Shown: positions 50,546 to 57,975 of the stretch, one piece after another | How the letters are laid out: each line of letters starts with the position of its first letter | Position numbering within the stretch: position 1 is the stretch's first letter | NCBI GenBank assembly: GCA_028873965.1 | Contig: JAPPMU010000020.1 | Coordinates: forward strand, 64,097 to 128,096 | Direction of reading: 5' to 3' | DNA length: 64,000 nt | Origin: Chloroflexota bacterium | Lineage (GTDB): Bacteria; Chloroflexota; Dehalococcoidia; Lucifugimonadales; UBA3495 | Translations under genes and position numbers: made by a program | Notes under the pieces: model-generated | Database searches by the model: none | Seen by the model: only the letters and a program-made list of their open reading frames with translations | Told to the model about the DNA's origin: nothing

Positions 50546-50917
50546 ATGAATAGAAGCGCCATGGGTACCGTAGTGGTCACCATAGGCATCGGAGACCCGC
50601 AAGGGCAGAGGTTCGAAGGTGTCGATGCAATCGCGGACACCGGCTCAACCTTCACTGCGGTGCCCAGAACCACGTTGCAGCGGCTGGGGGTGTCGGTAGA
50701 ACGCTCCGCCCAGTCCGAACTGCCCGACGGCAGCAACGCCCCGGTGGACATCGGCAGAACAATGGTAAGACTTGAAGGGCTGGAATTTTCCACGCCGGTG
50801 ATCTTCGCCGAGGCGGGCGAGCCCATTTTGCTCGGCGCGGTCACGATGGAAGAGGCCCTGCTGGCGGTGGACCCCGTGGCCGGACGCCTCATACCTACGA
50901 ATGCGTTGCGCCTCTAA
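50546..50917 (+). CDS. Retropepsin-like aspartyl protease
   Basis: A 123-residue single-domain aspartic protease-like protein. The catalytic triad motif appears in AIADTGSTFTAVPR (D-T-G-S), followed by the flap region and the second hydrophobic-hydrophobic-G motif in PILLGAVTMEEALLAVDP. This matches the bacterial clan AA aspartyl proteases that work as homodimers, often annotated as retroviral-like. The exact start could be ATG 50546 or 50561. It follows the membrane protein by six nt, so the two may be coexpressed. Confidence 0.82.
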   Translation: MNRSAMGTVVVTIGIGDPQGQRFEGVDAIADTGSTFTAVPRTTLQRLGVSVERSAQSELPDGSNAPVDIGRTMVRLEGLEFSTPVIFAEAGEPILLGAVTMEEALLAVDPVAGRLIPTNALRL

Positions 50918-51125
50918 TCCAGGAAGCCAAGAGCAAATATGGAGGGGTTTTCGTTTCAGCGAGACATCATGCCTCACGCATACCCGGTTTCGTAAATAGT
51001 CAGAATCAGGATTTGCAGGATTGTGTTGGCTGTGCTGAGGGCGGCAACAACCCTGATACTGACAACTTCCCGTCGGAAAGCGGGAGACCGCCCGGCCGGC
51101 GCGAGTGCAAACCGGGCGACGCGCG

Positions 51126-51134
51126 TGCTAAACT
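51126..51134 (+). promoter_or_regulatory. Extended -10 element (TGCTAAACT)
   Basis: TGC followed by TAAACT, placing the transcript start near 51141, about 25 nt before the cysS ATG and after the longer ORF starts, which supports the ATG at 51166. Confidence 0.5.
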
Positions 51135-51165
51135 TGGGCCAACTGCGCCCGCCGGAGGTAGAGGT

Positions 51166-53376
51166 ATGTTACGCATCTACAACACCCTGACGAAAAACGT
51201 CGAGGAGATCCGGCCGATGACGCCCGGCAAGGTGTCGATGTACACCTGCGGGCCTACGGTTTACCGGTACGCGCACATCGGCAACCTGCGCACCTACCTG
51301 ATGGCGGACTGGATCCGCAGGATCCTGGTGGCCGACGGCAACGAGGTCTATCACATCAAGAACATCACCGACGTGGGGCACATGCGCCAGGAACTGGCGG
51401 AGGCCGGCGGCGACAAGATGATCATGGCCGCGCTGGCCGAGGGCAAGTCGCTCCAGGAAATCGGCGAGTTCTACGCGGACGTTTTCTGGCAGGACGAAGA
51501 GCGGATCAACATTCTTCCGGCCCACGTGTTTCCCTGGGCGTCGCACCACATCCCCGAAATGCTGGAGATGGTGGGCACGCTGATGAACAACGGCGCCGCG
51601 TATGAAGCGGGCGGCAACATCTACTTCGACGTCAACAGTTATCCGGAGTACGGCAAGCTGTCGCGCAATTTCGGCGGCGACCTGCTGGAGGGAGTACGCG
51701 CGGAGGCGGACCCGCTGAAGCATGACCCCAGAGACTTCACCCTCTGGAAGGCGGCGGAACCGGGCCGCGACGTGAAGTGGGACAGCCCCTGGGGCGAAGG
51801 GTTCCCCGGGTGGCACATCGAATGCTCAGCAATGGCGCACAAGTACCTGGGCGAGAAGTTTGACATCCACACGGGCGGCGTGGACAACGTGTTCCCGCAC
51901 CATGAGGATGAAATCGCGCAGAGCGAAGGGGCGTTTGGCCAGCAGCACGTGAACTACTGGGTGCACGGGCAACACCTGCTGGCGGACGGGGCCAAGATGG
52001 CCAAATCGGCCGGCAACGTGTTCCTGATCGAAGATCTGTCGACGCGAGGATTTGACCCGTTGGCGTTCCGATACCTGTGCATGACGGTGCGGTATCGACA
52101 CCGGATGAACTTCACCTTCACGTCGCTGCGGGCGTCAGAGAAGGCGCTGACCGGCCTGCGCAATCGGATCTGGGTGTGGCGCAACATGTCGGGGAACGGC
52201 TCGGGCCACCATGCCCTGAGCGCTGAGGGTCAGGCGTGGAGCGGCAAGTTCTGGGACGCGGTGCACAATGATCTCGACCTGCCCACCGCCCTAGCGATTA
52301 CCTGGGCGATGGCTCGGTCGGAACTGTCTGCTACTGACAAGCTGGAGCTGATCCTGGACTTTGACCGGGTGTTTGGCCTGGACCTGGACCAGGTGCCACA
52401 GCGGTACGAGATCGGCACGCAGAACAGTGAATTCATCGAGCGACGCGACGCGCTGCGGCAGCAGGCAGCCTACCGCGACGCCGACGCGCTGCGGTCGCAG
52501 ATGGCGGAAGGCGGCATGGTGGTACAGGACACGGGTGTTGCGACGCTGGTGCGACCGCAAACGCCGCTGGAACTGCAGACGGCGCGATGGCCCTCGGTGT
52601 CCGCTTCGCGAGAAGTGCCCTCCGTGCTGGACGAACCCGACCTTTACGACTTCACGTTCCTAGTGAACGCCTACGACTACGTGGACGACGTGCGGCGGTG
52701 TGTCCAGGCGGTGCTGCGGCACACCGGCGGGGCGTCGGTGGAGGTCATCGTGGTGGACAACGGGTCCACGGACGGGACGGCGGAGTACCTGGAGGAAGCG
52801 CAGGCCGAACACGCGAACGTGCGCGTCATCCACTGCGACCACGTGGTGGGGGACGCAGCCGGCAAGAACATCGGCTTGAAACAGGCGCGCGGACGGTACG
52901 TCGTGCTGCTGGACGCATCGACGGAGGTGGTTGGGGATATCCTTTCTCCGGTAGCGGAACACCTGGCGGACCACAGCATCGGCGTGTTCGGCCCCTACGG
53001 GTTGACGACGGATGACATGCAGCACTTTCACGAGGAAGTGGACCGGGGCGACGCCGACGCGATGCAGGCGTACTGCATGGCGTTCCGCAGGGCTGACCTG
53101 ACCTCTGTGGGGTTGATGCACGAGTCGTTCCGGTTCTACCGGAACCTGGACATCGACTACTGCTTCCAATTCAAGAACGCCGGTTACCGGGTGGTGTGCG
53201 ACAGCAGCCTGCCGCTGGTGCGCCACGAGCATCGCCAATGGGAGGAACTGGAGGAGAACCAGCGCGACGAGTTGAGCCGCAAAAACTTCGGTCGGTTCCT
53301 GAAGCGCTGGGGCAACCGTCCGGACCTGCTGATCAACCCCGATGCGCGGGGGTTCGATACGGGGTTCCGGCACTGA
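51166..53376 (+). CDS. cysS: Cysteinyl-tRNA synthetase fused to a family-2 glycosyltransferase domain
   Basis: A 736-residue protein in one uninterrupted frame. Residues 1 to about 475 are a class I cysteinyl-tRNA synthetase: zinc/HIGH region [35 protein letters not shown] and the KMSKS loop [10 protein letters not shown] at about 275, followed by a DALR-like part with [19 protein letters not shown]. After a short linker, residues 492-736 form a GT2-type glycosyltransferase ([24 protein letters not shown] at about 530, LLDASTEV as the DxD-like site, then [16 protein letters not shown]). ATG 51166 has GGAGG seven nt upstream and a promoter. It makes Cys-tRNA; the role of the attached domain is unknown. 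Confidence 0.9.
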   Translation: MLRIYNTLTKNVEEIRPMTPGKVSMYTCGPTVYRYAHIGNLRTYLMADWIRRILVADGNEVYHIKNITDVGHMRQELAEAGGDKMIMAALAEGKSLQEIGEFYADVFWQDEERINILPAHVFPWASHHIPEMLEMVGTLMNNGAAYEAGGNIYFDVNSYPEYGKLSRNFGGDLLEGVRAEADPLKHDPRDFTLWKAAEPGRDVKWDSPWGEGFPGWHIECSAMAHKYLGEKFDIHTGGVDNVFPHHEDEIAQSEGAFGQQHVNYWVHGQHLLADGAKMAKSAGNVFLIEDLSTRGFDPLAFRYLCMTVRYRHRMNFTFTSLRASEKALTGLRNRIWVWRNMSGNGSGHHALSAEGQAWSGKFWDAVHNDLDLPTALAITWAMARSELSATDKLELILDFDRVFGLDLDQVPQRYEIGTQNSEFIERRDALRQQAAYRDADALRSQMAEGGMVVQDTGVATLVRPQTPLELQTARWPSVSASREVPSVLDEPDLYDFTFLVNAYDYVDDVRRCVQAVLRHTGGASVEVIVVDNGSTDGTAEYLEEAQAEHANVRVIHCDHVVGDAAGKNIGLKQARGRYVVLLDASTEVVGDILSPVAEHLADHSIGVFGPYGLTTDDMQHFHEEVDRGDADAMQAYCMAFRRADLTSVGLMHESFRFYRNLDIDYCFQFKNAGYRVVCDSSLPLVRHEHRQWEELEENQRDELSRKNFGRFLKRWGNRPDLLINPDARGFDTGFRH

Positions 53377-53434
53377 TACCCACCGTGGTTACCGAATTGG
53401 CGAGATAGATTTACAAATCTGGAGCCACCAATTT

Positions 53435-53821
53435 ATGACCACCACTGCACTCCAAGACCACGTTGACGAAATCTTTGAGGATGCGCGCTGGATGCACTCC
53501 CAAGCTGTTGAACGGCTGGAACAGAACGACATCCGCGACGCCGCTGAGAAGGCTTGGTGCGCCACCAAGCGCGCCACCGACGCATTGATTCTTGCGCTCA
53601 TGGGAGAAGAGCCGGGCCCAACCGGATTCACCAGCAACTGCCTGGACGACCTGGTGGAATCAGGCCGCGCACCCGACTCCTTACAGGGCCGATACTATAG
53701 CCGGCTCAGCCAGTTGCACGGCGCTTGTTTTTACACTGGCGCCTGTAACCGGCATACCGAGCGCCGCATCCGGGAAACCGACGCCTACATTACTGACGCC
53801 GAGGCCCTTGCCAACGGATAA
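53435..53821 (+). CDS. HEPN-domain-like protein (PaREP1 type)
   Basis: A 128-residue all-helical protein. DIRDAAEKAWCATKRATDALILAL is typical of the HEPN/PaREP1 helix pair, and RLSQLH gives an R-x4-H element in the place where HEPN ribonucleases carry their active site. GGAG lies 11 nt before the ATG. No MNT nucleotidyltransferase or other known partner is adjacent, so it is a solitary HEPN protein, 58 nt after the tRNA-synthetase fusion. RNase activity is plausible but unproven. Confidence 0.7.
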   Translation: MTTTALQDHVDEIFEDARWMHSQAVERLEQNDIRDAAEKAWCATKRATDALILALMGEEPGPTGFTSNCLDDLVESGRAPDSLQGRYYSRLSQLHGACFYTGACNRHTERRIRETDAYITDAEALANG

Positions 53822-53851
53822 ACGCCCGATACTCATCAGAGCAACGAAAGC

Positions 53852-53887
53852 GGGGCGGGTTTGAAACCCGCCCCACGATTTTTTTTG
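53852..53887 (+). terminator. Rho-independent terminator
   Basis: GGGGCGGGTTT-G-AAACCCGCCCC hairpin followed by ACGATTTTTTTTG. A strong intrinsic terminator after the cysS-HEPN genes. Confidence 0.9.
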
Positions 53888-53895
53888 CAATAGAC

Positions 53896-53926
53896 TGTGG
53901 GTTCCCGCTTTCGCGGGAACGACGGG
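53896..53926. repeat. Interspersed repeat, family A
   Basis: GTGGGTTCCCGCTTTCGCGGGAACGACGGGG, a perfect hairpin copy next to the terminator. Confidence 0.8.
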
Positions 53927-53934
53927 GTTTGTTG

Positions 53935-54810
53935 CTACCCGCGGCCGAACCAATCGGGGTGCACGGCCTGGAGGCCCAACTGCGGCCAGGCGGCGGGAGC
54001 GCCGCACTTTTCGAGACGCTGTTCCAGGGGCAGGGATTCGTCCCAGTAGTAGGCGATGATGCGGCGGCCATTCCAGTTGCTCGCGTCGTCGGACGCGATC
54101 CAGACCACGGGCGCCTGCATGACCTCGGGCTGGATGAGGGCGTCGGCGGTCGCGCCCTCCGGCGGCAGGACCATGTTGGTGGCGGTGGCGCCGCCGGGGG
54201 TCAGAACGTTGGCGGTTACGCCGGTACCCTCGAGGTCCTGGGCCATGATGGCAACGAGCGCTTCGTGTCCGGCCTTGGACGGGCCATAGGGAGCGCCGCC
54301 CTTGCGCCACATGGTGTCCATGCTGGTGGTGACGCCGATAATGCGGCCAAAACCCTGCTCCATCATGTGGCCGGCCACCGCGTTGGCCATGAGGAACGGG
54401 CCGCTGAGGTTCACTGAGATGACCTTCAGCCAGGCGTCAGGGACGATATCGAAGAAACCGGTGCGGCTGCCGGACGCGCTGCCGCCAAAGCCGGCGGTGC
54501 GGGGATTGATTCCGGCGTTGTTGACCAGGATGTGTAGGCCGCCCATCTCGCTGATGGTACGCTGCACGGCGTTCTGAACGGAGTCGGGATCGGTGACGTC
54601 GGCGATGATGGGCAGCACACATTCGTCGCCGCCGATCTCGCGCAGGTCGTTGGCGGACTGGTCAAGCCAATCCTGGTTGATGTCGAGCATGGCGACGCGG
54701 GCGCCGGCGCGAACCAGGCCGGTGGTGATGGAGCGGCCCATGCCGATGGGGCTGGCGGCGCCGGTCACGATGGCAACGCGGCCGTTGAGGGTTTCGGAAC
54801 GGGTAGTCAT
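53935..54810 (-). CDS. Short-chain dehydrogenase/reductase (SDR)
   Basis: About 291 residues from the ATG at 54810, preceded by GAGGTGACCTCC. Classical SDR: cofactor motif VTGAASPIGMGRSI, ILVNNAGINPR, and the active-site Y-x3-K in APYGPSKAGHEAL. The usual catalytic serine is in GVTTSMDT. The C-terminal region from residue 240 is longer than average (WDESLPLEQRLEKCGAP). NAD(P)-dependent oxidation or reduction of a hydroxy/keto compound is expected, substrate unknown. The longer 370-residue ORF in the track is an upstream extension without Shine-Dalgarno. Divergent from meaB. Confidence 0.88.
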   Translation of the reverse strand: MTTRSETLNGRVAIVTGAASPIGMGRSITTGLVRAGARVAMLDINQDWLDQSANDLREIGGDECVLPIIADVTDPDSVQNAVQRTISEMGGLHILVNNAGINPRTAGFGGSASGSRTGFFDIVPDAWLKVISVNLSGPFLMANAVAGHMMEQGFGRIIGVTTSMDTMWRKGGAPYGPSKAGHEALVAIMAQDLEGTGVTANVLTPGGATATNMVLPPEGATADALIQPEVMQAPVVWIASDDASNWNGRRIIAYYWDESLPLEQRLEKCGAPAAWPQLGLQAVHPDWFGRG

Positions 54811-54983
54811 GGAGGTCACCTCGGGGTTCAGGCGTGGGTTTAGGAGCGCAACGATGATAACCGCTGGGGCGGGAGTTGTTAAGGGTGAGCGACACCACCG
54901 TCCTTGACCCGAGAATATGCCGATGTTAAATTGGCCGCCGTGTTTCGTTACTATATTTACGATTTTCGTCGTATTGGAGAAGG

Positions 54984-55961
54984 ATGAGCGAACTAGCCGA
55001 ACGGGTGCTGAATGGTGAATTGCGGGCCTTGTCGCGGGTGCTGACACTGCTGGAGCGCGGTGATCCGGCGGCGGCCGATGCGATGGCGCAGCTGGATCCG
55101 CATACCGGAGCCGGGTACGCGGTGGGGATCACCGGCCCGCCGGGAGTGGGCAAGAGCACCCTGGTGGACCGGCTGGCCGAGCACCTGCGGGGTCAGGGCA
55201 AAACGGTGGGTATCCTCGCGGTTGACCCGACCAGCCCGTTTACGGGTGGGGCGCTGCTGGGCGACCGTATCCGGATGCAGCGACACTACCTGGATGACGG
55301 CGTGTTCATTCGCAGCGTGGCGACGAGAGGTCAGTCCGGTGGGCTGCCGCGCATCGTGAAGAGCATGGTGCGCGCCCTGGACGCGGCCGGGAAGGACGTG
55401 ACGCTGGTGGAAACGGTAGGCGTGGGACAGACGGAACTGGGAATCATGGGCGTGGCGGACACCGTGGTAGTAGCAATGACGCCAGAGTCGGGGGACTCGA
55501 TACAGACGCTCAAGGCCGGCGTCATGGAGATCGCGGATCTTTATGTAATAAACAAGGCCGACCGGGACGGAGCCAACCAACTCTCGGCGGCGGTGACGGC
55601 GATGCTGCAAATGGCGGACCTGGGAGACGGCTGGAATCCGCCAGTGCTGCTGACGCAAGCGTATGCGAACGTGGGGATCGGCGAGCTATGGGAGAGCGTT
55701 ACCGCACATCGCGAGTACATGATCGACACGGGCGGATTGGAAAAACGGCGGGCCGAACGGCGGCGCACGGAGTTCCTCGAAACGGTACAGGAGGAGCTTT
55801 ACCGACGTATCACGGAGCGGTTGGCAGACGACGCAAAGTTGGGTGAGCTTCTGCGACAGATCGACGGGAAAGCTGCGGAGCCGTATGGGGCGGCGATGGA
55901 GTTGCTGCGCAACGACGGCGCATTGAGAGGAAACGCACCGGGTGATGCACTGACACTATGA
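54984..55961 (+). CDS. meaB: MeaB/ArgK GTPase, methylmalonyl-CoA mutase chaperone
   Basis: A 325-residue G3E-family GTPase that loads and protects the adenosylcobalamin cofactor of methylmalonyl-CoA mutase. Walker A is ITGPPGVGKSTLVD, the switch/base-binding elements AVDPTSPFTGGALLGDRIRM, ETVGVGQTE and VINKADRDG are in place, and the C-terminal dimerisation arm starts at EKRRAERRRTEFLE. The mutase subunits are not in the window. GGAG is four to seven nt upstream of the ATG. Its stop overlaps the next start by four nt. Confidence 0.95.
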   Translation: MSELAERVLNGELRALSRVLTLLERGDPAAADAMAQLDPHTGAGYAVGITGPPGVGKSTLVDRLAEHLRGQGKTVGILAVDPTSPFTGGALLGDRIRMQRHYLDDGVFIRSVATRGQSGGLPRIVKSMVRALDAAGKDVTLVETVGVGQTELGIMGVADTVVVAMTPESGDSIQTLKAGVMEIADLYVINKADRDGANQLSAAVTAMLQMADLGDGWNPPVLLTQAYANVGIGELWESVTAHREYMIDTGGLEKRRAERRRTEFLETVQEELYRRITERLADDAKLGELLRQIDGKAAEPYGAAMELLRNDGALRGNAPGDALTL

Positions 55962-56407
55962 GCGGAGAGCGGCGACGTGGGGTTGATGGCGACGATTCGC
56001 TGCTGGCATCGGTTGCCGGCGTACCGCTGACACGGATGGCACGCATCGCGGTGTGCATGATTTGGGCCGGGTTCTGGGCGGCGCGGGTTTTGCTGACCGA
56101 CGCGCTAGCTCACTTCAACCCGCTCAACGTGAGGGCGGTCTTTTCGGAGTTGTTGGGGCCAGAGCCGGTTGACCAAGCGTTCAGCATCTGTATGATATGG
56201 CTGAGCGTGGAAGTGGCGATCATAGCCAAGGACACAGTTGAAGCGGGGGTACAGATGCTAATAGCCAAAACGCCTATAGGCTTGAAGCGCCGCATACTGC
56301 GAGGTCTGACCGAAGGGCTTTCGCCAGAAGAATTGGAAGCCATGGCAGCGAGGATACGCCGGGACCAGCAAGAAAAAGCCGCTAAAAGCAACGGCAAGCA
56401 GGGTTAG
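55958..56407 (+). CDS. Small membrane protein coupled to meaB
   Basis: A 149-residue protein whose ATG overlaps the meaB stop (ATGA). Two hydrophobic spans (MARIAVCMIWAGFWAARVLL near 27 and AFSICMIWLSVEVAII near 75) are followed by a basic/acidic helical tail (SPEELEAMAARIRRDQQEKAAK). Same topology class as the proteins at 24706, 42118 and 50051. Function unknown, and a role in cobalamin metabolism is not implied by anything but the overlap. Confidence 0.75.
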   Translation: MSGERRRGVDGDDSLLASVAGVPLTRMARIAVCMIWAGFWAARVLLTDALAHFNPLNVRAVFSELLGPEPVDQAFSICMIWLSVEVAIIAKDTVEAGVQMLIAKTPIGLKRRILRGLTEGLSPEELEAMAARIRRDQQEKAAKSNGKQG

Positions 56408-56420
56408 CCTACACCAGTCC

Positions 56421-56930
56421 TTACCCGCACAGCCGACGGATTTCGGCGCTCACTTCATCGCGGATCCGAAAGTGACTGAGCTGGCCATTGAGGGTCCCGC
56501 GGGCTTTTGCCGTGAGAATATCCCAGGATACGGCTCCGCCCCAATCCACCTTGCGCACGTACCCGTAATGTTCAAATTCGTCGCCTGTTGCAAGGTCAAC
56601 CCAAATAACAGTTTGGTGATTGGCATCAGATCTGACAACACCGATGTGGCACAGTCTTCGCTGCGGGTCAACAGTGACGAAGGCATCGCCAACGCGAACC
56701 TCACAAGAAAACCGGCGAAGCATGCCGACTATGTTGGGACGCGCGCCGGCATTTTCGCTTGGGTAAGTCTCATCCAAGCGACGCCGGACATTTTCTTTGG
56801 TGTCCGTAGGGGATATGGGACCGACTTCGCCCCATCCGAGATAAGCAACCTTTCCTTCCAGAAAATGATGCAGGACGGTGCCATCCCGCCCGGCGCGGAT
56901 CATCCACATCCGGTCGCTTGACGCTACCAT
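56421..56930 (-). CDS. EVE-like/PUA-fold protein of restriction type
   Basis: A 169-residue protein beginning MWMIRAGRDGTVLHHFLEGKVAYLGWGEVG after a possible 7-residue lead. VRVGDAFVTVDPQRRLCHIGVV follows in the middle. This is the pattern of the N-terminal reader domain of Mrr-like and McrBC-like restriction enzymes (WxxRAG...FL....V..GW.E.G, then GD.V...DP....Y.IG.V). In those proteins a nuclease or ATPase domain follows; here the gene ends after the reader domain. It could be a solitary modified-DNA reader or a remnant. ATG 56930 or 56909 are both possible starts. Confidence 0.75.
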   Translation of the reverse strand: MVASSDRMWMIRAGRDGTVLHHFLEGKVAYLGWGEVGPISPTDTKENVRRRLDETYPSENAGARPNIVGMLRRFSCEVRVGDAFVTVDPQRRLCHIGVVRSDANHQTVIWVDLATGDEFEHYGYVRKVDWGGAVSWDILTAKARGTLNGQLSHFRIRDEVSAEIRRLCG

Positions 56931-56957
56931 AGAGTCACCGATTTCCTGTACTCACAA

Positions 56958-56981
56958 CGGGGCAACCTCTCGATTGCCCCG
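56958..56981. terminator. Hairpin between divergent/convergent gene ends
   Basis: CGGGGCAA-CCTCTCGA-TTGCCCCG, an 8-bp stem just after the SPFH gene (minus strand). No clear T-run on the minus strand, so this is only a possible terminator. Confidence 0.45.
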
Positions 56982-57008
56982 CTGATTTTGCCTACCGTTG
57001 CAACGGTG

Positions 57009-57920
57009 TCAGCTGCGAGTTTCGCCCTCGGCGCTGGTCCCGTTGCCGGTGTTGCCCCGGTTGTTGCCGCCGTCGGGCGGGTTCATGCCGCCCATGCCGA
57101 GGAAGGGAGAAAGCATGGAGGTGAACTCCATGGGGAAGATGAACTTGGTGGACGGGCTGGAGCCGAGGGACTTGAGGGTGTCGAAGTACTGCAGGCTCAT
57201 GGTGCGGGCATCCACGGTGCTGGCCACGCTGAAAATGCGCTCCAGGGCAGTGCTGAAGCCCTCGGCGCGCAGGACCTGGGCCTGCTGGTCGCCCTCGGCC
57301 TGCAGGATCTCGGACTCGCGCTGACCCTGGGCCCGCAGGATGGCGGACTGGCGTTCACCCTCGGCGAGGTTGATCGCGGCCTGACGCTGGCCCTCGGACT
57401 CGGTGATCTCCGCCGTGCGGATAGCGTCAGCAGACTTTTGCCGTTCCATGGCGGCCTTGACGCCAGGAGGCGGGTCAACCTCGTTGATCTCCACCTGGGA
57501 CACCTTGACGCCCCAACGGGTGGTGACCTCATCCATCCGGATCTGAACGTCGTCGCGGATGCGTTCGCGCTCGGACAGCGTGGTCGCCAGGTCCAGGGAG
57601 CCGATCACGGAGCGGAGGGTGGCGAAGGCGAGGTTGATGACGGCCGCCTCAAAGTTCTGGACCTCCAGGACGGCGCGGTCAACCTGGTCGTCCATCACGC
57701 GGTAGTAGATCACGAAGTCCATGTCCACCACGACGTTGTCAGCGGTGATGTACTTCTGGGTGGGAACGCGGGTGACGCGCTCGCGCAGATCGACCTTGGT
57801 ACCGTGGTAGAGGATGGGGATGAGGAAACGCAAACCCGGTCCCCGGGTCCCTATGTAGGTGCCGAACCGTTGGACTACCATGCGCTGATACTGCTGGACG
57901 ACGACAATCCCTGCGGCCAT
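57009..57920 (-). CDS. SPFH/band-7 protein (slipin/QmcA-like)
   Basis: A 303-residue band-7 protein. The usual N-terminal membrane anchor is minimal (MAAGIVVVQQYQRMVVQRFGTY), then the SPFH core with TRGPGLRFLIPILY and VVVDMDFVIYYRVMD, then a long alanine/glutamate-rich coiled coil (ERQKSADAIRTAEITESEGQ and further EGERQSAIL, EGDQQAQVL units) and a C-terminal PMEFTSMLSPFL. SPFH proteins organise membrane microdomains and work with NfeD proteins, which is what the upstream gene encodes. An own -10 (TGCTAGAAT) exists at the NfeD stop. Confidence 0.92.
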   Translation of the reverse strand: MAAGIVVVQQYQRMVVQRFGTYIGTRGPGLRFLIPILYHGTKVDLRERVTRVPTQKYITADNVVVDMDFVIYYRVMDDQVDRAVLEVQNFEAAVINLAFATLRSVIGSLDLATTLSERERIRDDVQIRMDEVTTRWGVKVSQVEINEVDPPPGVKAAMERQKSADAIRTAEITESEGQRQAAINLAEGERQSAILRAQGQRESEILQAEGDQQAQVLRAEGFSTALERIFSVASTVDARTMSLQYFDTLKSLGSSPSTKFIFPMEFTSMLSPFLGMGGMNPPDGGNNRGNTGNGTSAEGETRS

Positions 57921-57966
57921 GTTGATGCCTCCTTACCGGATCGGCGTGTTCTGGGCTCTCGAGTTC

Positions 57967-57975
57967 ATTCTAGCA
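57967..57975 (-). promoter_or_regulatory. Extended -10 element (TGCTAGAAT) before the SPFH gene
   Basis: Minus-strand TGC-TAGAAT directly after the NfeD stop codon, giving a leader of about 40 nt. The SPFH gene may be transcribed both from here and from upstream of NfeD. Confidence 0.5.

Noticed and set aside
51013-51165. Upstream extension of the cysS fusion in the ORF track
   Set aside because: Low-complexity translation, located before the extended -10 element; GGAGG and the conserved N-terminus start at 51166.
50918-51165. Possible T-box riboswitch before cysS
   Set aside because: No T-box consensus or specifier-loop arrangement is visible and the predicted leader is only about 25 nt.
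51166-52600. MshC (mycothiol cysteine ligase) instead of CysRS
   Set aside because: The KMSKS-type [10 protein letters not shown], the complete [10 protein letters not shown] segment and a DALR-like C-terminal part fit CysRS; no mycothiol gene cluster is adjacent.
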